Shown: positions 8,843 through 17,032 of the stretch, one piece after another
How positions within the stretch are numbered: the stretch's first letter is position 1
How the letters are laid out: every line of letters begins with the position of its first letter
Assembly (NCBI GenBank): GCA_001782805.1
Contig: MFPT01000004.1
Coordinates: forward strand, 46,156-110,155
DNA: 64,000 bases
Source of the DNA: Candidatus Magasanikbacteria bacterium RIFCSPHIGHO2_01_FULL_41_23
GTDB lineage: Bacteria > Patescibacteria > ABY1 > Magasanikbacterales > UBA922
Reading direction: 5' to 3'
Notes under the pieces: model-generated
Told to the model about the DNA's origin: nothing
The model's input: the letters and a program-made list of their open reading frames with translations, nothing else
Database searches by the model: none
Program-made: the position numbers and the translations under genes

Positions 8843-9373
8843 TTATCGCCAAAAAATAAAAGCAACAGTAGTGGCTAAAATCCAGCCCGCGACAATATCA
8901 CGCGGATAATGCACGCCGGCAAATACGCGCGCCACACTGATGATTATTGCCCAAAAAAAATAAGAAAGTGCAATCGATGGCGCACTCGGCAGAAAAAAAA
9001 TAAAATAAGCCAAAAGCGCGGACATTATCGCGTGATCTGAAGGCAATGATTTCCAATGGCTTAATGGCTTAATAATTTCCTTAACTTCAGGGAATTCTAT
9101 AACCGGTCGACGATGCGGATATAACCAACCGAATAGCCAACTTAACCCCAGCGCCAAACCCGAACCCAATAAAAATTTACCGATCAAAAAAGAAAAATTA
9201 ATCCATTCCCATGAAACGTGATCACCAATTTGCCAAACCGCGGCTAACCCAATAGCAAAAATAGCATTCTTGGCAAAAAAAATCACCGCGCGATCAAAAA
9301 ATTTCCAGCGACCGCTGTACCGATTCGCCAAGAAAAAAAGCTTGTGACTCCACGATAATTGCATAGTGTCCAT
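8843..9373 (-). CDS. PAP2-family membrane phosphatase (undecaprenyl-diphosphatase-like)
   Basis: 176 residues with about five hydrophobic segments. The three PAP2 phosphatase motifs are present: HRRP around residue 87-90, PSDH at 111-114 (the usual PSGH with Gly replaced by Asp), and R149-x5-H155-x3-D159 (ARVFAGVHYPRD). These residues form the active site that hydrolyses lipid diphosphates. Recycling of undecaprenyl diphosphate is the likely role beside mltG and manC. The start could be the ATG at 9373 or the one at 9364. Confidence 0.87.
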   Translation of the reverse strand: MDTMQLSWSHKLFFLANRYSGRWKFFDRAVIFFAKNAIFAIGLAAVWQIGDHVSWEWINFSFLIGKFLLGSGLALGLSWLFGWLYPHRRPVIEFPEVKEIIKPLSHWKSLPSDHAIMSALLAYFIFFLPSAPSIALSYFFWAIIISVARVFAGVHYPRDIVAGWILATTVAFIFWR

Positions 9374-9419
9374 TAGTATGGCGAAAATTCATGATTTGGT
9401 CAATCAATTGACGATCAAC

Positions 9420-10505
9420 TTATTGTCCGACTTTCCAACGCAGATAGCTTTCCACAAATTGGTCAAGTTCGCCATTCAAAACCGCGTCAGTATCGGCAGT
9501 TTCATATTTTGTGCGCACGTCTTTGACCATATGATACGGATGAAGAACATAGGAACGAATCTGACTTCCCCATTCTGGACTTTTCAATTCGCCGCGCAAT
9601 GACAAGCGTTCGGCTATTTCTTTTTCTTCTTGCATTTTTTGCAATTTACCGGCCAAAATTTTCAGCGCAGAGTCTTTGTTTTGCAATTGCGAACGTTCAT
9701 TTTGACATTGCACGGAAATGCCTGTGGGAATATGTACAATCCGCACCGCGGAATACGTCGTGTTTACTGACTGTCCGCCTTTGCCTCCCGCCATAAACGT
9801 ATCAATCCGCAATTCTTTAGGATCAATCCTAATATTTTCCGCCGCGATTTCCGGCACCACTTCAATCAGCGCAAATGAAGTATGCCGCATTTTTTCCGCA
9901 TCAAACGGCGAGATGCGCACCAAACGATGCGTGCCATGTTCGGATTGTAAGTAACCATACGCGTATCGACCGCCAATTTTAAACGTGGCGGATTTTATTC
10001 CGGCTTCATTGCCGCGCGATTCATCCAGCAAAGTCGCCGCAAAATTATGACTTTCACAAAAACGCAGAATCATACGCACCAACATTTCCGTCCAATCTTG
10101 CGCTTCCGTTCCACCACTGCCCGCATGAAATGAAACAATCGCGTTGCCCGCGTCATGATGTCCGGAAAATAAAATAAAAAATTCACGACGATTAAATTCA
10201 ACGGTTAATTCACTGAATTGTTTGGCAATTTCCGCAATCATGTCTTGATCTGGATTTTTGGCCACATCTTCGGCCAACGCCAATAAACCACTCACATTAG
10301 AAGCCAATTTGTCCCAGCCTGTTACCTCATTTTTCAGTGCTTCAAATGTTTGCGACACATTCCGCGCCTTTTCCTGATCTGCCCAAAAATTCGATGCCTG
10401 CATAATACCTTCCAGTTCCTTCATCTCTTGCCGATGTTTTGGTATATCTAAAAGTTGGATTGTACTGGCAATTTTAGTTTGAAGACTCAATAATTGTTCA
10501 ATCAT
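9420..10505 (-). CDS. prfB: peptide chain release factor 2
   Basis: 361 residues. The SPF tripeptide (S199-P-F201) identifies RF2 rather than RF1, and the GGQ loop (residues 243-245, in MAGGKGGQSVNTT) is intact. It recognises UGA and UAA. The frame is continuous from the ATG: the programmed +1 frameshift near codon 25 that many bacteria use to control RF2 is absent. Its presence and the use of TGA stops across the window argue against the UGA-to-Gly recoding known in some CPR lineages. Confidence 0.96.
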   Translation of the reverse strand: MIEQLLSLQTKIASTIQLLDIPKHRQEMKELEGIMQASNFWADQEKARNVSQTFEALKNEVTGWDKLASNVSGLLALAEDVAKNPDQDMIAEIAKQFSELTVEFNRREFFILFSGHHDAGNAIVSFHAGSGGTEAQDWTEMLVRMILRFCESHNFAATLLDESRGNEAGIKSATFKIGGRYAYGYLQSEHGTHRLVRISPFDAEKMRHTSFALIEVVPEIAAENIRIDPKELRIDTFMAGGKGGQSVNTTYSAVRIVHIPTGISVQCQNERSQLQNKDSALKILAGKLQKMQEEKEIAERLSLRGELKSPEWGSQIRSYVLHPYHMVKDVRTKYETADTDAVLNGELDQFVESYLRWKVGQ

Positions 10506-10538
10506 AGTGTTTATCCATTCATCCTACAGAAAAAATCC

Positions 10539-10576
10539 CAAAAAAACAATCCCCCGATTTAAAAAAGGGGATATTG
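10539..10576 (-). terminator. intrinsic terminator after the 10594-11164 gene
   Basis: On the minus strand ATCCCC and GGGGGAT form a stem around an A/T-rich loop and are followed by TTGTTTTTTT. Confidence 0.8.
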
Positions 10577-10593
10577 ATGCAATCCGATTATTC

Positions 10594-11164
10594 TTAATTC
10601 TCAAGAAAATATTTTTTTAAACGCGCCAAAATCCCGACTGGTTTGGATCCTTTTTCATTAGCCGATATAGGGCGACGTGTCTGTCCGGATTCGCTATCAA
10701 CTGGAGCAACCGGTTCTTTTTGCAAAGTAACACTTTTAATATCTAAAATTGAACCGGATTTGGCATCCAATAAAGACAATCTAACCACGATATTCTTTTC
10801 TTCCCCTCCTATCTTAACTGTGGTTTCAATAACAGGTTCCAGAGGAGTTGGTAGATCATTAATATCCAAATCTCGAATTTCGTCACCGGAATTACTAATT
10901 TTTCTAACTTCTTCGACTACATCGCTGATATCACTAAAGTCGTGGCGGGATAAGTAAACAGAAAGATGATCGGACACAGAAGCCACGTCACCTGACTTAA
11001 TAAAATCTATAATTTGAGTACAAACATTTCCCGAATAAATTTTTTGGTTTTTCTGAAATATTTGCACCGGCCGCGCGAAGTTCATCGAGATCGATCTCCA
11101 CTCGACGGTTTGCCGAATCTCCCTTATCACTAAAAGAAAGACTTCGAGGAGTATCAATTGGCAT
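10594..11164 (-). pseudogene. small hypothetical gene with an internal frameshift
   Basis: From the ATG at 11164 a polar N-terminus reads in one frame (MPIDTPRSLSFSDKGD, then RRVEIDLDELRAAGANISEK) and stops after about 52 codons. The long downstream reading, from about QKIYSGNVCTQIIDFIKSGD to the stop at 10594, is in the +1 frame. The switch falls near 11035-11065, in an A-rich stretch (AGAAAAACCAAAAAATTTA). Joined, the product is about 190 residues, polar, with a Pro-rich linker and a basic C-terminal end (ARLKKYFLEN). It has its own promoter (TTGATT-18-TATACT) and terminator, so it may be recently broken, misread in the assembly, or decoded by frameshifting. The family is not recognised. 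Confidence 0.6.
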
Positions 11165-11219
11165 ATAATTACAGACTGAGAATTAAAATAAAATTCTTTT
11201 TAATTAAACCAATAGGTGT

Positions 11220-11249
11220 AGTATACTATAAACCTTGAAATTAAATCAA
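11220..11249 (-). promoter_or_regulatory. predicted promoter of the 10594-11164 gene
   Basis: Minus-strand TTGATT (11249-11244) and TATACT (11225-11220) with an 18-bp spacer, about 55 bp before the ATG at 11164. Confidence 0.6.
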
Positions 11250-11277
11250 GAGCTTTTACAAACTATATTTTTTTAAC

Positions 11278-11304
11278 AAAAAACCTGCTGTTGGCAGGTT
11301 TTTT
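11278..11304 (-). terminator. intrinsic terminator after groEL
   Basis: AAAAAACCTGC, a short TGTTG loop, then GCAGGTTTTTT. It is symmetrical enough to work in both directions and lies 30 bp after the groEL stop. Confidence 0.9.
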
Positions 11305-11333
11305 GGAAGATTATTTTTGAGATAAATGAACCC

Positions 11334-12977
11334 TTACATCATTCCCATTCCTCCGCCCATGCCTCCCATACCACCCATTCCCGGAGCCGATGGTTCATCT
11401 TTTTTAGGCAAATCCGTGACAACTGCTTCAGTAGTCAGGAACATGCCCGCGATGGAAACCGCATTTTCCAATGCAGTACGAGTAACTTTGGCCGGATCAA
11501 CGATACCAGCTTTAACCATATCAACGTATTCGCCAGTAGCAGCATTGAAACCCATATTGCCACTGGATTTTTTGACTTCATCCGCTACAACCGCCGGCTC
11601 AAAACCAGCATTGCGGGCAATAATACGCAACGGTTCTTCCAAAGCGCGACGCAAAATAGCAACTGCAACCGCTTCTTCCGGATCATTTAATTGCAGTGTG
11701 TCCAAAGCTTTGGTCGCCCGAATTAAGGCCACGCCGCCTCCAGGAACAACACCTTCTTCCACCGCGGCTTTGGTCGCGCCAACTGCGTCTTCAATACGGT
11801 GTTTGACTTCTTTCATTTCGGTTTCTGTTGCCGCACCGACACGAATCACCGCCACGCCGCCCGCTAATTTGGCCAACCGTTCTTGTAATTTTTCGCGATC
11901 AAATTCTGAATCAGTTTGTTCAATTAATTTTTTAATTTGGGCGACACGATCCTTGACCATACTTTCCTCGCCCTTGCCTTCTACGATAGTCGTGTTTTCT
12001 TTGGTGGCAATCACTTTGCGCGCATGACCCAAATCTTCCAAGCTGGCGTTTTCTAATTTCAAACCAACTTCTTCGGTAATTACTTTACCACCGGTCAAAA
12101 CCGCAATGTCTTGTAACATTTCTTTGCGGCGGTCACCAAAACCCGGAGCTTTGACTGCAAGTACATTAAAAGTGCCACGTAACTTATTCACGACCAACGT
12201 TGCCAAGGCTTGACCATCAACATCTTCCGCAATAATTACCAATTCCTTGCGACCCGATTGGGCAACTTTTTCCAACAATGGCAAAATATCTTCCAACGAA
12301 GAGATTTTTTTGTCAGTAATTAAAATCATGGCATCTTGATATTCGGATTCCATGCGTTCAGCGTTCGTCACCATATACGGCGACACATAACCCTTATCAA
12401 AACGCATTCCTTTGACGGTTTCAATTTCCATACCAAAAGACTGTGATTCTTCGACAGTAATCACACCATCCTCACCAACTTCTTTCATAGCCGCGGCAAT
12501 TTTTTCACCAATTTCAATGTCATTGGCAGAAATAGCCGCTACATGGGCGATTTCATTGGCTTCAACCGGCTTGGCAATTTCTTCTTTTAACATTTTAACA
12601 ATCGCTGCAGTAGCTTTATGCAAACCACGATTCAAAGCCACTGGATTGGCGCCAGCCGTCACATTTTTCATACCTTCCTTAACAATCGCCTGTACCAAAA
12701 CCGTGGCTGTGGTAGTACCATCACCCACGACATCATTGGTTTTACTGGCAACTTCCTTGACCAATTCCACGCCAATATTTTCCACTTTATCTTCCAATTC
12801 AATTTCTTTGGCCACAGTCACACCATCTTTGGTAATAGTTGGCGCGCCATATCCCTTATCCAAAACAACATTGCGACCCTTGGGACCCAAAGTAACCTTA
12901 ACTGTGTTAGCCAAAATATCCACACCACGCACCAAAGCGGCGCGAGCTTCGTTGTCAAAAATAATTTGTTTTGCCAT
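11334..12977 (-). CDS. groEL: 60-kDa chaperonin GroEL
   Basis: 547 residues, standard length. Family landmarks are in place: VTLGPKGRNVVLDKGYGAP near residue 30, the VGDGTTTATVLVQAI nucleotide-binding segment near 85, EEGVVPGGGVALIRA near 410, and the Gly/Met-rich tail GGMGGMGGGMGMM. It forms the double-ring folding chamber with GroES. It is the second gene of a CIRCE-controlled groES-groEL operon. The gap between the two genes is 155 bp, unusually long, because a 111-bp repeat has entered it. Confidence 0.99.
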   Translation of the reverse strand: MAKQIIFDNEARAALVRGVDILANTVKVTLGPKGRNVVLDKGYGAPTITKDGVTVAKEIELEDKVENIGVELVKEVASKTNDVVGDGTTTATVLVQAIVKEGMKNVTAGANPVALNRGLHKATAAIVKMLKEEIAKPVEANEIAHVAAISANDIEIGEKIAAAMKEVGEDGVITVEESQSFGMEIETVKGMRFDKGYVSPYMVTNAERMESEYQDAMILITDKKISSLEDILPLLEKVAQSGRKELVIIAEDVDGQALATLVVNKLRGTFNVLAVKAPGFGDRRKEMLQDIAVLTGGKVITEEVGLKLENASLEDLGHARKVIATKENTTIVEGKGEESMVKDRVAQIKKLIEQTDSEFDREKLQERLAKLAGGVAVIRVGAATETEMKEVKHRIEDAVGATKAAVEEGVVPGGGVALIRATKALDTLQLNDPEEAVAVAILRRALEEPLRIIARNAGFEPAVVADEVKKSSGNMGFNAATGEYVDMVKAGIVDPAKVTRTALENAVSIAGMFLTTEAVVTDLPKKDEPSAPGMGGMGGMGGGMGMM

Positions 12978-13008
12978 ATCTATATATAAATAAAATTAAA
13001 GTGTGTTG

Positions 13009-13119
13009 ATTAAAATAAAAATGGAATCCCGACAAGTCGGGATAAACTCCTGTAGCTTTTTTGAGCCCGATATTTATGAGGGTCTCAGAAAAAGATTTGC
13101 AGTGAATTTTTATTTTAAT
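13009..13119 (+). repeat. B-type 111-bp repeat, copy B1, between groES and groEL
   Basis: Bounded by the perfect inverted ends ATTAAAATAAAAAT and ATTTTTATTTTAAT. Inside are a CCCGACAAGTCGGG palindrome and a GAGCCCGATATTTATGAGGG-type segment. It is nearly identical to 38877-38987. On the groESL transcript it would fold as a hairpin and might alter groEL expression or mRNA processing. Confidence 0.88.
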
Positions 13120-13132
13120 TTCCTTAATGAGT

Positions 13133-13426
13133 TTATTTCTCAAGAACCGCCAGAATATCTTCTTGACTGACAATTTTATATTCCTGTTTTTCCACTTCCA
13201 CTTCGTCGCCTCCCCATTTTTTAATGAGTACGCGATCGCCAACTTTAACTTCCATAGCCCCGCGCGCACCACTTTCCAAAAGTTTGCCCGGACCCACGGC
13301 CACAATTTCACCTTCGGCTTTTTTTTCTTTATCCACAGTATCAGGCAAAACAATGCCTGACGCAGTAATTTCTTCCTCCTTAACAAGTTTGACCACGACG
13401 TGGTCGCCGAGCGGTTTTATCGTCAT
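13133..13426 (-). CDS. groES: 10-kDa co-chaperonin GroES
   Basis: 97 residues from the ATG at 13426 (MTIKPLGDHVVVKLVKEEE); an upstream in-frame extension would cross the CIRCE operator and is rejected. The mobile loop (EEEITASGIVLPDT), the roof and the IKKWGGDEVEVEKQEYKIV C-terminal strand match the family. It caps GroEL rings. Transcription starts at the TTGACA/TAAAAT promoter upstream and is controlled by the CIRCE element. Confidence 0.98.
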   Translation of the reverse strand: MTIKPLGDHVVVKLVKEEEITASGIVLPDTVDKEKKAEGEIVAVGPGKLLESGARGAMEVKVGDRVLIKKWGGDEVEVEKQEYKIVSQEDILAVLEK

Positions 13427-13451
13427 ATTGTAACAAATAAAAATAAATATA

Positions 13452-13478
13452 TTAGCACTCAACTTAACCGAGTGTTAA
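13452..13478 (-). promoter_or_regulatory. CIRCE operator (HrcA binding site)
   Basis: TTAGCACTC, nine bases, GAGTGTTAA: one mismatch from the canonical inverted repeat. It sits just downstream of the predicted groES start of transcription and 26 bp before the groES ATG. HrcA represses at such sites and is released on heat stress; hrcA itself is not in this window. Confidence 0.95.
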
Positions 13479-13489
13479 ATGATAAGCTC

Positions 13490-13517
13490 ATTTTAATACT
13501 TTCCTCAAAAATGTCAA
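13490..13517 (-). promoter_or_regulatory. groESL promoter
   Basis: Minus-strand TTGACA (13517-13512) and TAAAAT (13495-13490) separated by 16 bp, directly upstream of CIRCE. Confidence 0.8.
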
Positions 13518-13534
13518 GAGAGAAATCCACAAAT

Positions 13535-13649
13535 AAAAAATCCAAGGTAGGCTTGGCCCAAACGACGACCGTATAAATCTCAAGATGCCTGTCAGTACCC
13601 GAGATTCCCTGGCGTGCGCTTGCGCCCTGCCTACTGTGGATTCTTTAGT
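13535..13649 (-). ncRNA. stand-alone structured small RNA, family not assigned
   Basis: A ~115-nt transcript is predicted between a near-perfect promoter and a T-run. The ends pair as AATCCA/TGGATT and GTAGGC/GCCTAC, giving a closing stem. Internal hairpins include GGCG/CGCC and AATCTC/GAGATT. The closing stem is followed directly by TTTTTT, so the 3' end doubles as a terminator. No open frame is seen. Size and closed-stem form recall 6S or small SRP RNAs. However, the SRP GGAA tetraloop with the AGCAG motif is not visible, so neither identity is claimed. Confidence 0.65.
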
Positions 13650-13655
13650 TCAGGC

Positions 13656-13684
13656 ATTATATTCCGTTATATTCGAGCCGTCAA
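13656..13684 (-). promoter_or_regulatory. promoter of the 115-nt small RNA
   Basis: TTGACG (13684-13679) and TATAAT (13661-13656), 17 bp apart on the minus strand. The -35 box overlaps the stop codon of the O-antigen-ligase-like gene. Confidence 0.85.
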
Positions 13685-14985
13685 TGAGGATAAATCAGGC
13701 TATTTTTTGCCTCAACAGAGCGCTGATGTGGATAACAAGTGGATGAAATAGATATGGCAAACAAGCAGAGTCCAATCCATGTGGTATATAAATAATGATC
13801 AAAAAAAGATAAAACGAAAATTGGTCCCAATCCCCAGATTACGTTTTCTAATTTAAACCGCATATTTTTGGCTATAAAATATATAAACCACAGCCAAAAA
13901 ATCATTCCAAAGATCCCCCATTCAACTAATCCCAATACAAAAACGTTGTGAACAGGCTGAAGTTGCCATCCATTGAGTGCGGAATTTTGTTTTTGTAAAA
14001 AAACCGTAAAATTCCCTGGACCAGCACCAAAAAACCAATTATTTTTAAATATATTCCACGCCTCGGCATATCCGATAACCCGTTCGGAAATCGAATTAAC
14101 TTCATGTATTTCGACCATTGAAAATCTGGTTGTAACAATCGGCCACAACAAGCCAAGCAAAACTAAAAAACTAAAGGCGGAAACAAAAACACCCAATGAA
14201 AAAAATGAATCCCGACATAATGGCTGGCGAAAAATCCGCCAATGTGAAAAAATAATCATAAACGCCCATGCCAGCCAAGCCGAACGACTAAATGATACCA
14301 CCAATCCGACAGTTAAAATAATAAGAATAACAATAAAAAACCATTTTAATTTTTTTGTTTTAATTTGCCGGAATTTTTCTTCTGATTGCAAAAAAAATAA
14401 AATATGACTAATTACAATTACCATAAAACCCCCCAATATATTGGGATGCGGAAATGTACCATACGCGCGCAACCAACGACCCGCGCTCGTTACAACTACA
14501 CTGGCGCCGGCAATCCAACTAGAATGAGTCGTCGTCCCCAACAATGTTGATCCCCAAGTAGTTTGGCCAAAAAATTGTGCGATTCCCAAAACAGCCGGCA
14601 CTATACTTCCAACAGCCAACCAAAAAATAATTTGTTGATTATTTAAATATTTCTCGCGAATCAACATGCATAGTATCCCCGCTTCAATTATTCGACGAAT
14701 AGTTTGAAACGCCAGCCAAGAATCGGACGCATGCCAAATCATAACAAAAAAATAAATCAGCATGACAATAATTAACCCTGAACAATTAATTTTTTTATTA
14801 AACCAATGACGAATTCCCATCAATACTAACAGGATTTCAGTCAGATAAAAAATAATCGTGGCCTGTTGCCAAATACTCCCGCCGATAAACACCGTACTGG
14901 CGATAAACGCAGTTTGGAATGGCAAAAAAAACAAAAACAAGCGCAACTCATTGGCAATAATATATTTGGATGTAAAAAATTTCAT
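13681..14985 (-). CDS. O-antigen ligase/polymerase-like membrane protein
   Basis: 434 residues with about ten to twelve hydrophobic helices. The conserved region near residue 325 (GAGPGNFTVFLQKQN followed by PVHNVFVLGLVEWG) matches the periplasmic loop of the Wzy/WaaL superfamily, including the H-N pair. RSAWLAWAF near residue 235 is another family element. Such proteins polymerise or ligate lipid-linked glycans outside the membrane. The ATG overlaps the stop of the upstream nucleotidyltransferase gene by four bases (ATGA), so translation is coupled. Whether it glycosylates protein or lipid cannot be read. Confidence 0.85.
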   Translation of the reverse strand: MKFFTSKYIIANELRLFLFFLPFQTAFIASTVFIGGSIWQQATIIFYLTEILLVLMGIRHWFNKKINCSGLIIVMLIYFFVMIWHASDSWLAFQTIRRIIEAGILCMLIREKYLNNQQIIFWLAVGSIVPAVLGIAQFFGQTTWGSTLLGTTTHSSWIAGASVVVTSAGRWLRAYGTFPHPNILGGFMVIVISHILFFLQSEEKFRQIKTKKLKWFFIVILIILTVGLVVSFSRSAWLAWAFMIIFSHWRIFRQPLCRDSFFSLGVFVSAFSFLVLLGLLWPIVTTRFSMVEIHEVNSISERVIGYAEAWNIFKNNWFFGAGPGNFTVFLQKQNSALNGWQLQPVHNVFVLGLVEWGIFGMIFWLWFIYFIAKNMRFKLENVIWGLGPIFVLSFFDHYLYTTWIGLCLFAISISSTCYPHQRSVEAKNSLIYPH

Positions 14986-15938
14986 ATCGTGTTTTCTTCT
15001 ACGTCAATGAATGTTGCTGGATGCGCGAGCCAGACATGCTGATACTCAGCTCGACGATCATCTTCATGAAATTTAAGCATGGTATTGGAAATAACCACGG
15101 CCGGCGGAATATTGTGCGGCTGTTTGGCAATACGCTTCAATTGGAAAGAGCGGCAAATATTTTCCAATCTCACGCCGATTTTATTTTGAATTATTTTTTC
15201 CAAACCGTGTTTTAGAAAACGCCAAACCGGATGCAAAATAATTATTTTATCCGGATGAAATTTTTGTTTTACAGCAGCGTTCGGAATATATGCGTGCGTC
15301 CATTGATTCGCACTATGCAATTTCTCCAAAATTTCCGCTTCGTCAAAGATGGGCACCAATTGGTACAACCAATATGTTAAATAAATATCCGGCGCAGCAA
15401 TGCGCACATCGGCCAAACTTAAATGACTGTCAGTCAAATAAAAACTTAGGCAAATTCTGTCGGCAATATATTTTTTACCACGACGAACATTGCATAAACT
15501 GGCCATTCCGGTCACCAATAAACGCGCCAACCACAAACGGTCGGTTTGTACTATAACCAAAACATCAATGTCACTGTCTGTTGTGGGCCAGCCCGCAGCC
15601 ACGGTATTGCAAACAAAAATTCCCCGCACAAACGGCACTGTTCCCAACAGTTTGGCTGCACGACGAGCTAGAGCCAATTTGGATTCAACCAAAAGTAAAC
15701 TGCGCTGACGTTTTTCCGCGCACTCTTCGCGACCTGGTAATAAATAATAAGAAAAAACAGAGACACAATGACCATTGGTAACTGCATTTTCCAAGATGTT
15801 CAAAAACTCCCGCCACTGAATTTTTTCGGCCGGTTGCCACAAAAAATCAAATAATTCTTCCGCTGTTAGCGGATAAGAAAATTGATCAAAGTAAGCCAAT
15901 GTTCGTTTAATTGATATAAGAATATCCGCGCGCTCCAT
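14982..15938 (-). CDS. nucleotidyltransferase-domain protein with N-terminal winged helix
   Basis: About 318 residues from the ATG at 15938. The N-terminus looks like a winged helix (LAYFDQFSYPLTAEELFDFLW). A polymerase-beta-like nucleotidyltransferase core follows near residue 110, with a degenerate G-S pocket and the acidic DSDIDVLVIV strand that binds metals. The C-terminal half is helical. Such proteins often occur beside surface-glycan genes in CPR genomes; the substrate is unknown. Confidence 0.75.
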   Translation of the reverse strand: MERADILISIKRTLAYFDQFSYPLTAEELFDFLWQPAEKIQWREFLNILENAVTNGHCVSVFSYYLLPGREECAEKRQRSLLLVESKLALARRAAKLLGTVPFVRGIFVCNTVAAGWPTTDSDIDVLVIVQTDRLWLARLLVTGMASLCNVRRGKKYIADRICLSFYLTDSHLSLADVRIAAPDIYLTYWLYQLVPIFDEAEILEKLHSANQWTHAYIPNAAVKQKFHPDKIIILHPVWRFLKHGLEKIIQNKIGVRLENICRSFQLKRIAKQPHNIPPAVVISNTMLKFHEDDRRAEYQHVWLAHPATFIDVEENTI

Positions 15939-15964
15939 AAACAAAAATATCCGCGCGGCTCTGA

Positions 15965-16273
15965 TTAATTCTTAACTGTGCGCGCTGAACCGGACGTAAC
16001 CGCGGGTTCGGTTTTAATCGTAAAAAAACGACGCGAAACGCCTTTTGCTTGTCGACCAATCGCATCATCAACAATCATTTCCGTCATGGTGATAGAACGT
16101 ACTTGAGCGCGGCTGACCAAATATTGCCGAGAACGTAACAGCGATGAAATAATTGTATACTGTGTGATCATTTGATCATCAACTTCAATTTCAAATCCAC
16201 GAACACGTCCGAGCACTTGTCCGGAAACAGTTTTAACAATCAGACGACGAAGAGTTTTATCGGCAAGACGCAT
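15965..16273 (-). CDS. PRC-barrel-like small protein
   Basis: 102 residues. The segment KTVSGQVLGRVRGFEIEVDD is typical of PRC-barrel beta-barrels, followed by QYLVSRAQVRSITMTEMIVDD. It starts one base after the yidC stop, the position where many bacteria carry a YidC-associated KH-domain gene. No KH or R3H motif is visible. A role in RNA handling or membrane insertion is only suggested by position. Confidence 0.65.
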   Translation of the reverse strand: MRLADKTLRRLIVKTVSGQVLGRVRGFEIEVDDQMITQYTIISSLLRSRQYLVSRAQVRSITMTEMIVDDAIGRQAKGVSRRFFTIKTEPAVTSGSARTVKN

Positions 16274-16274
16274 A

Positions 16275-17027
16275 TTATGAAACTATTTTTCCTTCAATTA
16301 CTTTGTCGAGTTTGCCGGACGATGTTGAACGACGCAAGATGTATTCTTGTTGCAAAGCGGTCAATACAGTGGAAAAAAACCAATATAAAGTAAGGCCGGC
16401 TGATAATTGCCAACCCACAATCACGGTCATGGCCGGCATAAAATACAGCATTTGTTTATTCATCATGGCAGACATATTATTTTCTTCTCCAGGAGCCTTG
16501 ACCGAAGTAGGAGATTTTTTGTTGATCATTGAGCGTGCTTGCCAGTATTGAGCCGCGCCGGCCAAAACTGCCATAACAATGCTCGGCTGATGCAAATCCA
16601 AGAATCCAAATGTGACTGTTTTGATGGTTCCGGGATTTTTTATAAATGGATACAATAAATCAAACTGGCCTGATTTGAGCACTGATTCCAAAACCCAGTA
16701 CAAAGCAATAAAAATCGGCAACTGAATCAAAATGGGCAAACAAGAACTCAACGGATTAATTTTATGCTCACGATATAATTTCATGGTCTCCGCCGCCATC
16801 TTAGTTTGATCGTCTTTGTATTGTTTTTTTAATTCTTCCAATTTTGGTTGGAGTTCGGTCAAAGATCGTTGGGCTTTGATTGATTTGGTCGTTAACGGAT
16901 ACAATAAAATTTTTGACAAAATAGTTACCAGCAAAATAACCACTCCCATATCGGGAATAAGCCAGTAAAAACCGACAAAAATATTAAAGATTGGTTGATA
17001 AATGAGCGTAGTGAAGAGTGCTTTCAT
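16275..17027 (-). CDS. yidC: membrane protein insertase YidC/Oxa1
   Basis: 250 residues, the short form without a large periplasmic domain. The cytoplasmic hairpin (KSIKAQRSLTELQPKLEELKKQY) and the helix pair NPLSSCLPILIQLPIFIALYWVL follow the family order. The later MLYFMPAMTVIVGWQLSAGLTLYWF segment completes the five-helix core. It inserts membrane proteins alone or with SecYEG; secG is at 29587. It lies five bases after nusA. Confidence 0.95.
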   Translation of the reverse strand: MKALFTTLIYQPIFNIFVGFYWLIPDMGVVILLVTILSKILLYPLTTKSIKAQRSLTELQPKLEELKKQYKDDQTKMAAETMKLYREHKINPLSSCLPILIQLPIFIALYWVLESVLKSGQFDLLYPFIKNPGTIKTVTFGFLDLHQPSIVMAVLAGAAQYWQARSMINKKSPTSVKAPGEENNMSAMMNKQMLYFMPAMTVIVGWQLSAGLTLYWFFSTVLTALQQEYILRRSTSSGKLDKVIEGKIVS

Positions 17028-17032
17028 AAAAA

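Noticed and set aside
9420..10505. Programmed frameshift in prfB
   Set aside because: The frame is continuous from the ATG and no in-frame early UGA is present.
11326..12027. 233-residue plus-strand frame over groEL
   Set aside because: Shadow of groEL; low-complexity Ser/Thr/Pro product.
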